Source: Telopea speciosissima (Eukaryota > Streptophyta > Magnoliopsida > Proteales > Proteaceae). Taken from it: DNA of 64,000 nucleotides. The position numbers and the translations under genes are program-made. The notes below the pieces were generated by a model, which saw only the letters and a list, made by a program, of their open reading frames with translations, had not been told where the DNA came from and ran no database searches. Position 1 is the first letter of the stretch. Each line of letters opens with the position of its first letter. The stretch spans positions 27,193,501 through 27,257,500 of the forward strand of contig NC_057916.1 in the NCBI RefSeq assembly GCF_018873765.1. Reading direction: 5' to 3'. Shown here piece after piece: positions 9,961-21,093 of this stretch.

Positions 9961-12048
9961 AGGGTACACCAAAAAAAAAGAATAACTAGAAAAATTAAAC
10001 TTTTAAAGGGAAAAAGATCTCCACTTGGTGGTGTTTCCTACGCCCTCTCACAAGGCACCGTGAGATGACACCTCTGCCCCCCTAGGTAGATACCTAGGCA
10101 TGCTCATCCATTGGTCCAAATGCTTGTGTAGAGACAATGCGACCAAGTAGAATTCTCTTGCCCACTTTGAAATTAATTAGGAATGTTATTAATGTTGTAA
10201 AGAGTTGCACTATACATTACAAGCAACCCACTCAAAGAGAAAAAGAACTACATGATATTGATTCGACCTAATTGTATAGAATTAAAACACTAAATCCCCC
10301 ATTATATGATTGTTGATTCAATCCTTAAGATACTTGCTTTAGGAAATTTTCGAAAGATTCCAAAATGGATTTAGAACAGAAAGATCGATAAGGATTTGGT
10401 TGGAACCGAAACAGCCAGGACCCATTTAAGATGCATATTACTTATTTAGGATTAGTTAATACTTAATAGTTATACCTTAGATATGATTACGTCGTAATTA
10501 CAAAGAAAAATTGAGGGTTATGTGTCAAAGAAACATTTATATTTGAGTGTGTGAGATTTTGAGGTCTAAAATCATTAGGGAATTGGAATCAGGTTATAAG
10601 ATTGACCCCCTTGGACCAGAACTAATAAGGAACCGTCCCGTTTTACACCCTTACAAGGAATGATACCTGTGCCTTCTATAAATACGATTGGTAGTGGTAA
10701 GATAGCTCAAAGAGGTATCAATATAAGTAATGGCAATAATATAATGTGGAACCTACTTGCTTGTGTTCATGTGTGCATGGCCACAGTTCACATTCATAAG
10801 GTTTGGGATACACTATTTGGTTTGTTTTACCTAGGTGTTTCATGGACAAAGTGATTGATACTTTGATTTAACCCAGGCTCAAAATAAAAAAAAAAAAAGC
10901 ATAAACCAGGAAAGCATTTCATCTAGCATCAACAATGCCTTTGAAGCAACATCTAAGCCTCGATAAACCCTACAGTTGTGGGCTTCAGAAAATATAGGGG
11001 CCAACCTGGCCCAACCAGAGTCCATTAGGGCCAGGCTGGGCTGAAACCAACAGGGTTGGACTTGGGCCAAGATGTCCCAGCTGTCTGATCGTGGGCTGGG
11101 CGGGGCTACACTTAAGTTAAGGGAACTAACCCGACCTTAGGGTTGGACTAGGTTTTGAAAAACCCGGCCCAGCCCAGCCTTGTTTCACCCGTCACCCCTA
11201 GAAGAGCCTATGAGATGGAAAGCATCAACTCTTCTTAGGCGTCTTACGGTTTTGCTTAGTGCTTGAGGAGCTTCTTCTTTGCCTCTTTGGGGTTATGAGT
11301 ATTCATGACATTAGAGCGAAAAAACCCTTATTTTAGGGCCCAGCCTACTCAGTTTCGGGATCCGGATCAGGATCAAGTTGATTTTAATTCAGTTGGAATT
11401 GGCTTGAACCCTAAAAACCCACTATAGATGGGTTGATTCGGATTGGTTGGAATCAGGATCTGACTTGCTGTTTCCAATCTGAACATGTCGATTTAATTAA
11501 TCCAACTCTAATTCTTAAAACCATGCCCCAATGGCCTCAGGCCTGACTAAGGGTGTCAATTTAGAATTGGAACCGAAATCGTAACCACCTATTTAGGATT
11601 GAACAAAGCTGAACAAAAAATTCAGTTCAATTTCATTCAGTTCAGTTTTGGTTTTAAACTAAAAACCATAGATTTTGAATTGTACTGAATACAGTGTAAC
11701 TTGTTATAAACCGAGCTGAATCAAACAGAATTGAAAAACTATTCGAATTGACATCCAATCCAATTCTCTTCAACCACCCATCCAACGAGAGAGAGAACAC
11801 ATATCCCAACACCTGGGGATGCTTGTCTAAGTCCTATTCACTATTGAATGGGTAGTTAGAGAGGGGTTGAACGCCAAGTTGGTGGAGACGATCTGGATAA
11901 TTTCCTCCCCGTTTTCATTTGTTTGAGAATGATGTGTCATCTTCTAGTTGTTCTTCTATACAAAGAATTTATTTTGGGGGAGAGAATGGATAAACAAAAA
12001 AGGTAAACCATAAAATATAATCCCGCTTACAAGAAGTAGCCCACTTTC
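9961..12048. other. Intergenic: clustered degenerate repeats
   Basis: No gene is recognised. About 10900-10995 is a relic related to 5680-5770. About 11000-11205 is packed with GGCCCAG/CTGGGCC words and ends CACCCCTAG. About 11340-11545 is rich in GGATCA/GATTC words and ends AAAACCATG. About 11555-11770 is an AACTGAA/TTCAGTT-rich element beginning AGGGTGTCAATT and ending AATTGACATCC. All resemble the short word-rich elements delimited elsewhere, but no target duplications could be confirmed. The 64-codon frame at 10660 has no protein-like features. Confidence 0.45.
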
Positions 12049-12248
12049 CTCCATTTGTTTCGCTCCACCATTGGTCCCCTAACAGTAACAGAGAATCCCA
12101 TATCTCTCTTCCCTCTTCTGAGCCATTCTTTTATCCTCTCCATTCATTCGTTTTCTATTATTTCCACATTACCCATTACAAATACACCTCAATGCTCCCC
12201 CTGTTTCAAAGTCACCGATATCCCCCCTCCCCCCATCGATCCTAAAAC

Positions 12249-13936
12249 ATGGCAAGGACCGGTGGGCCTCTCCCCCTCATCTTCCTCTTCGTCTCAGCCC
12301 TTCTCGTCCATGACTCTGCCGCCGGAATCGGTGTAAACTACGGTACCCTGGGAAACAACCTTCCACCTCCCGCCCAAGTCGCCGCTTTCCTCAAACAACG
12401 CACCATTATCGACAGGGTCAAGCTCTTTGACGCTAATCCCGATTACCTCAGAGCCTTCGCTAACACTGGCATTGCCGTCACCGTCACCATCCCCAATGGC
12501 GATATCCCTTCCCTCACTGACCTCCCCACAGCTCGCGCCTGGGTCACTAACCACATTTCCCCTTTCCACCCCCAAACCCTCATCAATCGTATCGCCGTTG
12601 GCAACGAGATCTTGCATTCCCTCGATAATAACCTCATTAGCAAGCTCGTGCCGGCCCTGAAAACCCTCCATTCAGCCCTTACACTCGCGGGGATCAACAA
12701 CATTCAGGTCTCCACGCCTCATTCTCTAGGTATCCTTAACCCCTTCGACGCACCGAGCACCGGCAGCTTCCGAACTGGGTGGGACAGGGGCGTCTTGGCT
12801 CCGATGCTTCAATTCCTTAGAGAGACCAAATCTCCCTTTATGGTCAACCCATACCCATATTTTGGCTACAACGCACAGAACTTAAACTTCGCGCTCTTCA
12901 AGCGGAACAATGGGCTCTACGACAAGTTCACACGGATCACCTACAGAAACATGTTCGATGCGCAGCTCGACGCCGTCTTCTCGGCGATGAAGAAGTTGGG
13001 TTACGGTGATGTCAACATTGTTGCGGCGGAGACTGGGTGGCCATCAGCGGCAGAACCCGGCCAGTTGGGCGTCAGCGTTCAAAGCGCCATGTCTTACAAT
13101 GGCGGTGTCGTTAGACACGTCACTTCCGGTCGAGGCACCCCATTGATGCCTGGAAGGAAGATCGAGGCTTACATCTTCGCGTTGTTCAATGAGAATCTCA
13201 AACCGGGTCCAATCGCCGAGCGAAACTTCGGTCTCTTCCAACCGGATTTCACTCCAGTTTACGACGCAGGGGTTATGATTGGTTCGCAGGTAATCCAATA
13301 AATAATAAGAAATCAGTGATCCCGTTAATGATCTATCTGTGGGGTCGGATTCATGATACTTCATTTTTTCTAATCCTGCGAGATTCATAGTGATCTCCCT
13401 TTTTTTTGTTTTTGGAAATTTGGTAAAGCAGAAACGTCGAGGTGGTCATCACCTTCCTCGCGTTGGTACTGGTCCCATTCCTCTTCCGCGTGGCCGTGGA
13501 CGTGGACGTGGACGTGGACGTGGAGCTAGGAACCCAAGAGTACCAGTGGCGCCAGTGGGAGGAAAGAAATGGTGCGTGCCGAAGGCTGACGCAAGCGATG
13601 CAGCGCTGCAGGCGAACTTAAACTGGGTGTGCAGCTTGGGATTGGATTGCAAGCCCATCCAAAGTGGAGGGAGCTGTTTCAATCCCAACACAGTTAGGGC
13701 CCATGCTGCTTATGCCATGAACGCTTACTACCAGGCCAACGGTCGTCACGACTTCAACTGCGACTTCTCCCACAGCGCTGTCATCTCTACCTCCGATCCC
13801 AGTAAGTTTCTCTTTCTCTCTTACCCCTCAGCTCCCTACCCTTTTCCCATTTCTTTCCATCGTTCTGAAATTTTCTGTTTTGTTTTTTTTTCTTGCTTTT
13901 TTTGCAGGTTTTGGTAGTTGTCGATATGTCGCTTGA
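12249..13936 (+). CDS. Secreted beta-1,3-glucanase, GH17 + X8 (CBM43)
   Basis: Three exons: 12249-13289, 13432-13801 and 13908-13936, giving 479 residues, with GT/AG at both introns. Residues 1-25 are a signal peptide; the GH17 barrel starts GIGVNYG. The general acid is Glu120 in VGNE and the nucleophile is Glu261 in VAAETGWPS. After residue 347 a basic linker contains an [12 protein letters not shown] tract (about 367-378) encoded by CGTGGA hexamers. The X8 module follows from WCVPKA (394) with all six cysteines, closing GSCRYVA. These enzymes hydrolyse 1,3-beta-glucan such as callose in the wall or plasmodesmata, and X8 binds the glucan. There is no C-terminal hydrophobic tail, so a GPI anchor is unlikely. 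The single-exon reading that runs on to 13301 is only intron read-through. The Gly-Arg linker is unusual; most family linkers are Ser/Thr/Pro-rich. Confidence 0.92.
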
Positions 13937-14140
13937 GTACAAGTTACACCAGATATTGTTGAAGATATTTTTTTATTCTTTTGGTTGGGTAGCTAACTAT
14001 TTGTTTCCTCTTTTTCCCACCATTTGCGAAGTTGGGGGCACTGAGGCCACACTTAATTGTGTTATGTTGTATAATTTATACAATCTTTAATGAAATACAA
14101 AGTGAAAGAGGCGCTTGGTTTACTCTGATACAAGTGTAAT

Positions 14141-14371
14141 CATGGTTTGAGGTATCGGTATTGTATCGCCTGTATCAGGTGATACATAACAATTTTGCTA
14201 ATTGCCAATCTTATACTGTGTCAAACTGTCGATATCATATCGGTAATACATTACGGACAGAGGGTAAAAGAGTAAAAAATCGTGTTTTTAAAGGAAATCA
14301 TGAACAAATTTGTCTAATATCGATTTTATAGGTGGCCGATATCTGGTCCGATACCATGCACTAAAACCATG
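14141..14371. mobile_element. GATAC/GTATC-word hAT-like MITE, copy A
   Basis: A 231-bp element starts CATGGTTTGAGGTATCGG and ends GCACTAAAACCATG. It is flanked by AGTGTAAT (14133-14140) and AGTATAAT (14372-14379), 7/8 identical. The interior is rich in GATAC, GTATC and CGATAT in both orientations. It is the same family as 20814-21085, with long stretches alignable end to end. Confidence 0.8.
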
Positions 14372-14379
14372 AGTATAAT

Positions 14380-15480
14380 GAATGATATTGACGTATAAAC
14401 GCCAATTCATGGCTTGCCTTGGTGGTTGTCAGGACTTAGGATAGTGATCCAGAGCATGATTATTAATCTTGAAAATCGGATCTGGATCGGTCTTGGCCTA
14501 CATCGATTCAGATAGTCTTGAATTAGTTTGGATGGATTTACCATTACTTTTTAATAAAAATCAATTTATATTAATTTTTACCCTTTGATTGCACTAATGG
14601 ATCGATATCGAACCAGTCAAGATTTGGGATCCATCTCAACCAATTCCAATCCGATCTAGCCGATATCGACCGATCTGATCCAAGATTATGAACTGCATGC
14701 TTGAGGGACAATACTTTCCAAGAAGATTGTGGCCCTCTTGGGAAAAAAATAAATGAACATATAAGATTAAACCAAAACTCATCTTTAACGTGGTCAAATA
14801 ATAAAATCCAATGCATTTATAGGAGACTCTTAACAACGAAATTGGCGGTGTTGCTAAAACTCTTTTTTCTTTGAGAGACACATTTTTTGATCCCTTTGGA
14901 CAGGTCACATGTGTTTCAAAGGGTTATCTCTTCCATAAATAGACGATGTTGGCCAAAACTAGTGAAGACCAATTCATATTTATCTCAGTTTCATCATATT
15001 GGTGCACGACAGAGGATTTTAATTCACTAGTAAATGTGTTTGTTAATGTTAGTCCTAAAAACCCATATATACACATCCCCAAAGATGAAACGAGATAAAT
15101 ATGAATTGCTCTTCACTAGTGGAAGATGCGACACCCAATGATACCAAACTTGAAAAAAAGAAAATATAAAAAAAACCAAGGTCATCACTATTGGCAAACA
15201 GAGTTAGGTGTAAATGTAAGTCCCCAGGAAGGTAGATGTAAATTTCCCTTTCATTTATGGTGTTAATATTTAAAAATAAAAATACATGGTTCGTTATGAC
15301 CAGGTTTGACTTGTTCGACCAGATTTTGAAGAAGACAACTCAAATCGAAAAACCTGGTTTTCCAAATTCATAAAATTCGAAATAAAAAACAAGAGGCAAG
15401 CAGCGTTCTGGGACTGGGACTATGTGAGGGCCTAGCCGATCTCTCTTTCAACCTCTCCCAACTCCAAATTCCTAGAGATC
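14380..15480. other. Intergenic upstream of the PPR gene
   Basis: About 14455-14700 is another word-rich stretch (GGATC, CGATATCG, GATTC), with TTAATCTTGAAAATC at its left and GATCCAAGATTATG at its right, probably a further MITE without confirmed TSD. About 14940-15120 has an imperfect inverted repeat around CTAGTGAAGA. No gene was found. The TATA element of the PPR gene could not be assigned. Confidence 0.4.
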
Positions 15481-15487
15481 AGCAGGA

Positions 15488-17197
15488 ATGTCTCAGTCGC
15501 CGCAGGCTCTCAAACTCGTACTAAGAATGGTGAAAAGCCCACCACTGAAAGCCTTCTCACTCTTCAACGCCTCAATCCGTCAAGGCTTTGAACACACTTA
15601 CGAGACCACATCCGTCGTCTTGCACCTCCTCCTTTCCTCTGATATGCTTCCCCAAGCCCAATCCCTCCTCCTACAGTTACTCTCTGGTAATCTCCCCCTC
15701 TTCCCTCCCTCGTCTCTGCCATCTCTTCTCCACCATTATTTAACACAAGCCAATTCCAATTCCAATCCGAATTCAGCTCATCTTCTTCTTCTCCTGTATG
15801 AAGCACTCATCACTGCCCTCGTGCAATCTAGAATGCCCGAAGAAGCCCTCTATCATTTTGATCAAATGATCAAGCATGGCCTTGTGCCCAGGCCAACTAC
15901 TTTCAATAACCTTATCACCCATCTCCTAAAACTTAATTACTTCGAAAGAGCCTGGCGCATCTTTAACGAATTGAAGGGTAGGATCTCTTTAGACGTTTAT
16001 AGTTTTGGAATAATGATTAAAGGTTGCAGTGAGGTTGGCGATTTGGCCAAGGGGTTCGAGCTTCTATCTCGATTGGAAGAGATGGGTTGGTCCCCGAATG
16101 TTGTTATATACACTACTTTAATCGATGGGTGTTGCAAGAAGGGGGATGTCGAAGAGGCGAAGAAGTTGTTCATTAAGATGGAGAAGATGGGTTTGGTTGC
16201 TAATGAGTTCACTTACACGGCCATGATTAACGGTTACTTCAAGAAAGGCCTTAAGAAAGAGGGCTTCGAGCTCTACGAGGAGATGAAGCTTAAGGGCGCT
16301 TTCCCTACTCTTTATACGTACAATTCGTTGATCAATGAGTACGGCAAAGATGGTAATTTGACCAGAGCTTTCGAGATGTTTGGTGAAATGCGTGAGAGAG
16401 GTGTTGCTTACAATGTTGTGACTTATAACACGCTAATTAGCGGGTTGTGTCAAGAGAAGAAGCCGTTGGAGGCTGAGAAATTGCTCCACCGAATGAAGGC
16501 TGCAAAATTGAATCCCAATTCCATCACATATAACACACTGATTGATGGGTTCTGTAAAGCAGGGAAATTGGACAAGGCCTTGAGTCTAGTTGATCGAATG
16601 AAATCAAGTGGTCAATCTCCATCGTTGGTTACTTATAATGTTCTAATTGCAGGTTTCTGTAGATCTGGTAATTTAGAAGGGGTTGCTCGTCTTGTTAGGG
16701 AAATGGAGGAGAGGGGCATATCTCCATCTAGAGTAACATATACAATCCTCATCGATGCTTTTGTTAAATGGGACAATGTGGGGAAAGCTTTTGAAATGTA
16801 CTCCTCCATGGAAAAGGCTGGTCTGGTGCCGGATGTTTATACTTATGGTGTCTTGATTCATGGATTCTGCTCTATAGGAAATATGAAAGATGCATCAAAG
16901 CTGTTCAAATCAATGAGTGAGTTGCAGTTGAAGCCTAATGATGTGATTTACAATATGATGATTTATGGGTACTGCAAACAAGCCAGTGCTTATAGGGCCC
17001 TGATATTACTCAAGGAGATGCTTGAGGTAGGAATTATTCCAAACATGGCTAGCTACAAATTGACCATAGATGTTCTTTGCAGAGATGGGAAGTGGCAAGA
17101 CGCTGAGTTTCTACTTGATAAGATGGTGAAGTCAGGATTGCACCCATGTGATTCAATTTATAGTTCTATATCTAAAGCCAAACTCAATGATGCATAG
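15488..17197 (+). CDS. ABO8: P-class pentatricopeptide repeat protein, ABO8-like (At4g11690)
   Basis: Intronless frame of 569 residues, close to the remembered Arabidopsis protein (about 566). A Leu/Ser-rich N-terminus with few acidic residues is compatible with organelle import. From about residue 110 to the end there are 12-13 tandem 35-residue P-type PPR motifs, with typical starts VVTYNTLISG, SITYNTLIDG, LVTYNVLIAG and RVTYTILIDA. There is no E, DYW or SMR domain, so this is not an editing-type PPR. Such proteins bind organellar RNA one base per repeat. The Arabidopsis homologue ABO8 is reported to promote splicing of mitochondrial nad4 intron 3, affecting complex I and ABA/ROS responses. 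The assignment is by remembered similarity across the repeats and has not been checked by search. The first in-frame ATG is used; the frame is open without lesions. Confidence 0.88.
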   Translation: MSQSPQALKLVLRMVKSPPLKAFSLFNASIRQGFEHTYETTSVVLHLLLSSDMLPQAQSLLLQLLSGNLPLFPPSSLPSLLHHYLTQANSNSNPNSAHLLLLLYEALITALVQSRMPEEALYHFDQMIKHGLVPRPTTFNNLITHLLKLNYFERAWRIFNELKGRISLDVYSFGIMIKGCSEVGDLAKGFELLSRLEEMGWSPNVVIYTTLIDGCCKKGDVEEAKKLFIKMEKMGLVANEFTYTAMINGYFKKGLKKEGFELYEEMKLKGAFPTLYTYNSLINEYGKDGNLTRAFEMFGEMRERGVAYNVVTYNTLISGLCQEKKPLEAEKLLHRMKAAKLNPNSITYNTLIDGFCKAGKLDKALSLVDRMKSSGQSPSLVTYNVLIAGFCRSGNLEGVARLVREMEERGISPSRVTYTILIDAFVKWDNVGKAFEMYSSMEKAGLVPDVYTYGVLIHGFCSIGNMKDASKLFKSMSELQLKPNDVIYNMMIYGYCKQASAYRALILLKEMLEVGIIPNMASYKLTIDVLCRDGKWQDAEFLLDKMVKSGLHPCDSIYSSISKAKLNDA

Positions 17198-17240
17198 AGT
17201 TCAGTTAAAACACCAAGAACTTCCAAGTCCCTCACCACTG

Positions 17241-17324
17241 TAACTTTCAGAATGGCTACATCATTTATGTTTGATTAAGAAGTAACTTTCAGAATGGCTA
17301 CATCATTTATGTTTGATTAAGAAG
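17241..17324 (+). repeat. Perfect 42-bp tandem duplication in the PPR 3' region
   Basis: Two adjacent, apparently identical 42-bp units begin TAACTTTCAGAATGGCTACA at 17241 and 17283. They lie 44 bp after the PPR stop codon, within the likely 3' UTR. Identity suggests a recent slippage event. Confidence 0.9.
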
Positions 17325-17699
17325 TTTCGAAGTCTTAATCAAACATCACATTAGGTAATGAAATGAAATCTTATGCATCTCTGCTTGAACTGGGAGGAGT
17401 TGCTGAGAATGATGAACCCATAAACGATTTGCCAAATCTTGTATATATGCTCTCAAGTAAGACCCTTGAGTTTCTGCTGTGTTGTTCACGATATCCCTCT
17501 CCCCATTCACTTATTGATGTTAGATAACTGCGATGTCAGGTACAGGCTGAGTGCCTCTGTAACATTACAATCTTTTGTATTAGTGTCTTATTTAACTGGT
17601 CAACATTCTCTCTCTCCTCCCCCATGGACGTCCATTATTTGCATGTATTGATTGGATGAAATTATAACAAAGACAATTTATTTTGAGGTTAACATTATT

Positions 17700-17980
17700 A
17701 GATCTAGAAAAATTATTCTTGCATTTCTTCTCGTTCTTTTTCCTCAAGTTCCCGCAAGACATAGCTTGTTAAGTACCTGTATATGGAATGGATTTGGTTT
17801 TGTCTGGCGCTAAGAAACATCTCTATTCTTTACATGCCATCACATAATTCCTAAGCTGGTCATCTAAATCTTCTTCCCACTTCTTGTAGGCCTTTGTGCC
17901 TCTGTTGTTGTAATTGGCTTGTTTGCCCCTTCTTCTGCTATTCCTCCAATAAAACTATCATTTAAAAAAAAAAAAAAGGA
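17700..17980 (+). mobile_element. Probable 5'-truncated L1-type LINE 3' end
   Basis: The segment ends with TTGGCTTGTTTGCCCC, then CTATTCCTCCAATAAAAC and a run of about 13 A. This phrase and the poly(A) resemble 3' ends of plant L1 LINEs. No reverse-transcriptase coding is present and the 5' edge and target duplication are not clear. It could instead be the PPR transcript's own 3' end. Confidence 0.45.
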
Positions 17981-19524
17981 GACTTCTTTTCTCTTATCAT
18001 CACACAACCACATCTGGATACTATTATAATCCCTAGGTCTTTCACAATATAGTCAGAAGGCACAGTTCATTTTTAAGCTTCTGCATGAACTCAACTTTAT
18101 AGTTGCTCTCCTCAAAATATTTGCAGCTTAACTAAGGGTGAAAGGATCCCTAAATCTCCCAATTATATTTCCATTTCCCTGTCTCCAGGTTTGAGCCCCC
18201 AAGTTGTTTTGCTCAACAGCTCTGCAAGCTTACCTCCAAATTCATAGCCTGCCCCAAGAGGAAATTCAGGAGTAGCCATGCAATTCTATGCATCACCCCA
18301 TTGGTAAGCCCCCATCATTGCAAGAGTTTATGACACTATGACCCTGATTGGTTAGAAGTGAAGTAAAATAAGAATTTTCATGGTAAAATAAAAGAAATGA
18401 AATGAGAAAGAAATTATAAAAGAAACTTTCAATTAGAGTGTTTGGTTGGAAGTTGAGTTTATGCAAAGTGGTATGAAAATGAGGGGCTCACAAAATATGG
18501 AGGGTTGAAACTTGAAAGTGAAAAAAATTTTCATTACTATTTTGTTTGAAAAGTGAAGTAAAATTTAATTACCATTTCTTGTATGTGTTTGAGTTTGGAA
18601 AATAATTGTTTTTGACAGTCATTACCAAATGTCTATTTGTTTTTGCTTTAATTACTTCGCTTTACTTCAGTCCATATCTAACCAAACATGCTTCAATAGA
18701 GATAATTCTCTCAATTTGATGAAGGTATTGACATTTAGTTTGAATGAGGTAAATCTTTACCTTACTAGTGAAAAAGGAGAAAAACTCTTAATGAGGTGCC
18801 CTAAATATTTGTCACATGGTAGTTCTATTAGTATTCAAGGTTTTTTTTGTGTGTGGTAAAACTATCAGTATTCAAGTTTTGTGGATATATTATGTTGTCT
18901 ACATCATTATCTATTATTATCTATTAATTTGAAAACTTTTAATGCAATACATTTTGGATTGAGTTTTCCTCTACCCACGGTAAATGAGATTCCATTCATC
19001 GCGGGACTGGAGAAAGCGGAAGAAGGCATCACGAGGGTTTCTTGGGAAAATAATAAAGCCCTGTTGGGGTTTGTGAACTCTAGGATGGTGGGTTAACTGT
19101 CCTCTATGGGTGGAGGAAAACTTTGTCCATATATTTTTATCACAGAGATATATGGAGGTACTTTCAACTTTGATACTTTTGGAGTAATTTCAACTTGAGA
19201 TTACAAGTTCTACTCCTACCATGGCCACCACATAAGGAGATGGAACTTATAACTTGATACATGGCTAAAATTTTTTGAAACGTGGAGAAGGGAGGGAGGC
19301 TTTCCTGTCCAATGGATAATCTCACTAAGATGCCCTCTACTGGCTCAAATAGATGGGACTGTATTGAGAGGCCTCTCCACATAGATCGTGTATGGTAGTA
19401 TTTACCCAAACAAGAATTATTCTAAGGGAGAGTGTCTCCCATGCCACATCAATCACGATATGAAAAATGGTTTTCTCAACAAAGGGGCTCACAAACCTCA
19501 GGGCTCAACCCTGAGCAAGTAGTG
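17981..19524. other. Intergenic, AT-rich, with a GAAGTAAAAT-type repeat
   Basis: About 18336-18690 contains GTGAAGTAAAAT and its complement in several copies, framed by GATTGGTTAGAAG on the left and ATCTAACCAAACATG on the right. This is likely a MITE related to 27670-27842. The rest has no recognisable gene. Confidence 0.4.
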
Positions 19525-19852
19525 CAGACTACCAAGCTAGAGTTTGGTAGGCATAGAGCGAATTTCTCGTGGAGCGGTGAAATACAAAGAGATTGAAAAG
19601 AACACCAACGGCGAAAGCACTCTATTGGGCTGAAACTGACACTGAAAAACTAAAGCTAAGGGAGTGAATGGGATTAGATACCCTAATTGTCCTAGCCATA
19701 AACGATAGATACTAGGTGCTATATGTAGCGACCCGTGCAATGTTGTAGCTAACACGTTAAGTATATTGCTTGGGGAGTATGCTTGCAAAAATGAAACTCA
19801 AAAGAAATGACGGGGTCACATAAGTGGTGAAGCATGTGATTTAATTCAATAA
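19525..19852 (+). pseudogene. NUPT: decayed plastid 16S rRNA fragment
   Basis: About 325 bp follow the central part of plastid 16S rRNA in order: ACCAAGCT, GGAGCGGTGAAAT, AGAACACCAACGGCGAAAGC, GAATGGGATTAGATACCC, GTCCTAGCC(A)TAAACGAT, CGACCCGTGCA, TAGCTAAC.CGTTAAGTAT, AATGAAACTCAAA and GGTTTAATTC-like. The similarity ends abruptly at both sides. Most differences from the plastid sequence are G-to-A and C-to-T, as expected for methylated, unconstrained nuclear DNA. A short deletion lies at the GACGGGG...CAC position. This is nuclear-integrated plastid DNA, not a functional rRNA gene. Confidence 0.9.
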
Positions 19853-20109
19853 AGAAGAGAGAGGATCCCACATTTTCAGAATGTGAGAGGCCATAGGAAA
19901 GGATCCCCACACTATCAGCTTGAGCATCTTTATCCCCTCACCTCTTTTTTTTTCCCACTTTACTTCACTTCACATCTGAAAGACTTTTACGTTTGAATCC
20001 TCTTCCTTCGTGGGGCTAGTATTCCAAGAACATTGGTGAGTATACAAAACCAAGTAAAAAAAAAAGGTTGGGGGGGGGGGGGGGTGTGGAAGTCAGTGGG
20101 GCTAGATCA

Positions 20110-20302
20110 AGGATTTGGATCCTTGGGATTGAGTGGGCATCATGTTGCGCTTAACCCACAGGCCGCCTCGTGGATTTCATTTCAATCCAATGGTTGGTAG
20201 ATGAGCTAAATTCAAAATTCAAAATACCAGGAAGTTGTCTACCAACCATTGGATTGGAATGAAATTCACGTAGCGGCCTGTGGCCGTAGAGGATCCAAAT
20301 CC
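20110..20302. mobile_element. Foldback MITE, 8-bp TSD CTAGATCA
   Basis: A 193-bp element has long imperfect arms: GGATTTGGATCC at both ends and ATCCAATGGTTGGTAG matched near the centre. It is flanked by perfect CTAGATCA at 20102-20109 and 20303-20310. Non-coding. Confidence 0.85.
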
Positions 20303-20454
20303 CTAGATCAGATGCAAAGCTGAAAAAGTATTAGATTGCAGTAAATCTGGAAGGCTGGCCATAGTGGCATTTCTTTAACAATCGGATTGGATTTAAAAAT
20401 CAATATTGGATCGGCCAATGGGTTATGGCCAATACTATACCTAGTCGATATTAG

Positions 20455-20638
20455 AGGAAAATTATCCTCTCCAATTCCCTATGGCTTGACAGTGCTAGTG
20501 TGGATGTCCGACACGTGGTAGCTCAGACATCCAACGGTTTGAGCTCAGATCGTTGGATGTCTGAGTTGCCACATGTCAGACATCCATACTAGCACTGTCG
20601 CACTGCCGAGCTATAGGGAATTGGAGAGGATAATAATC
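20455..20638. mobile_element. Near-perfect hairpin MITE, 9-bp TSD (8/9)
   Basis: Arms of about 90 bp fold on each other: ATTATCCTCTCCAATTCCCT on the left, its complement on the right, meeting at a GAGCTC/ACATCCAACG centre. It is flanked by CGATATTAG (20446-20454) and CGACATTAG (20639-20647). It is inserted in an older GATATC-rich element that spans roughly 20370-20790. Confidence 0.85.
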
Positions 20639-20813
20639 CGACATTAGGTCGATTTACAAAAAAATTGAGGATAACATAGTAAAAAAATGTATCAGAATTT
20701 TAGGGATAAAATCATTCAATCTAGCATGATTTGGCCGATCCGTATCATATCGATATCAATTGGTGACCTATACTAGTACCCATACCGTGATCTGCCCCAG
20801 GAAGGGATACCCC

Positions 20814-21085
20814 CATGGTTTGAGGTATTGGTATCATATTGTGTGTATTGGGCGATACATAAAGGTTTTGCTAGTTGGCAATCTTGATACTGTGTTAATA
20901 CTGTATTGGTGACACGATATGGACAAAGGGTAAAATAGTAAAAAATTATGTCTTTTTTAAAAAAGAGAAATCAGGGGTAAATGTATCCGATACAACTGAT
21001 CCATACCGATACCATATCAATTTCGTATTGAGTTTTTGCAGGTGATCAATACCTAATCCAATACCATGCACTAGATAAAACCATG
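20814..21085. mobile_element. GATAC/GTATC-word hAT-like MITE, copy B
   Basis: A 272-bp element starts CATGGTTTGAGGTATTGG and ends GATAAAACCATG. Flanks are GATACCCC (20806-20813) and GATTCCCC (21086-21093), 7/8. It is the same family as 14141-14371; both contain GGGTAAAATAGTAAAAAAT-like internal sequence and CCATGCACTA before the right end. Confidence 0.82.
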
Positions 21086-21093
21086 GATTCCCC

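Noticed and set aside
12294-12703. Long minus-strand frames opposite the glucanase
   Set aside because: They mirror the GC-rich glucanase exon, contain no domain, and arise from codon bias of the real gene.
13290-13301. Glucanase ending at the in-frame stop in 13299-13301
   Set aside because: A GT donor at 13290 and an in-phase X8 exon follow. Read-through would drop the conserved X8 module, though intron retention cannot be excluded.
19525-19852. Functional 16S rRNA gene
   Set aside because: It is only an internal fragment with many transitions and a deletion in universally conserved positions.
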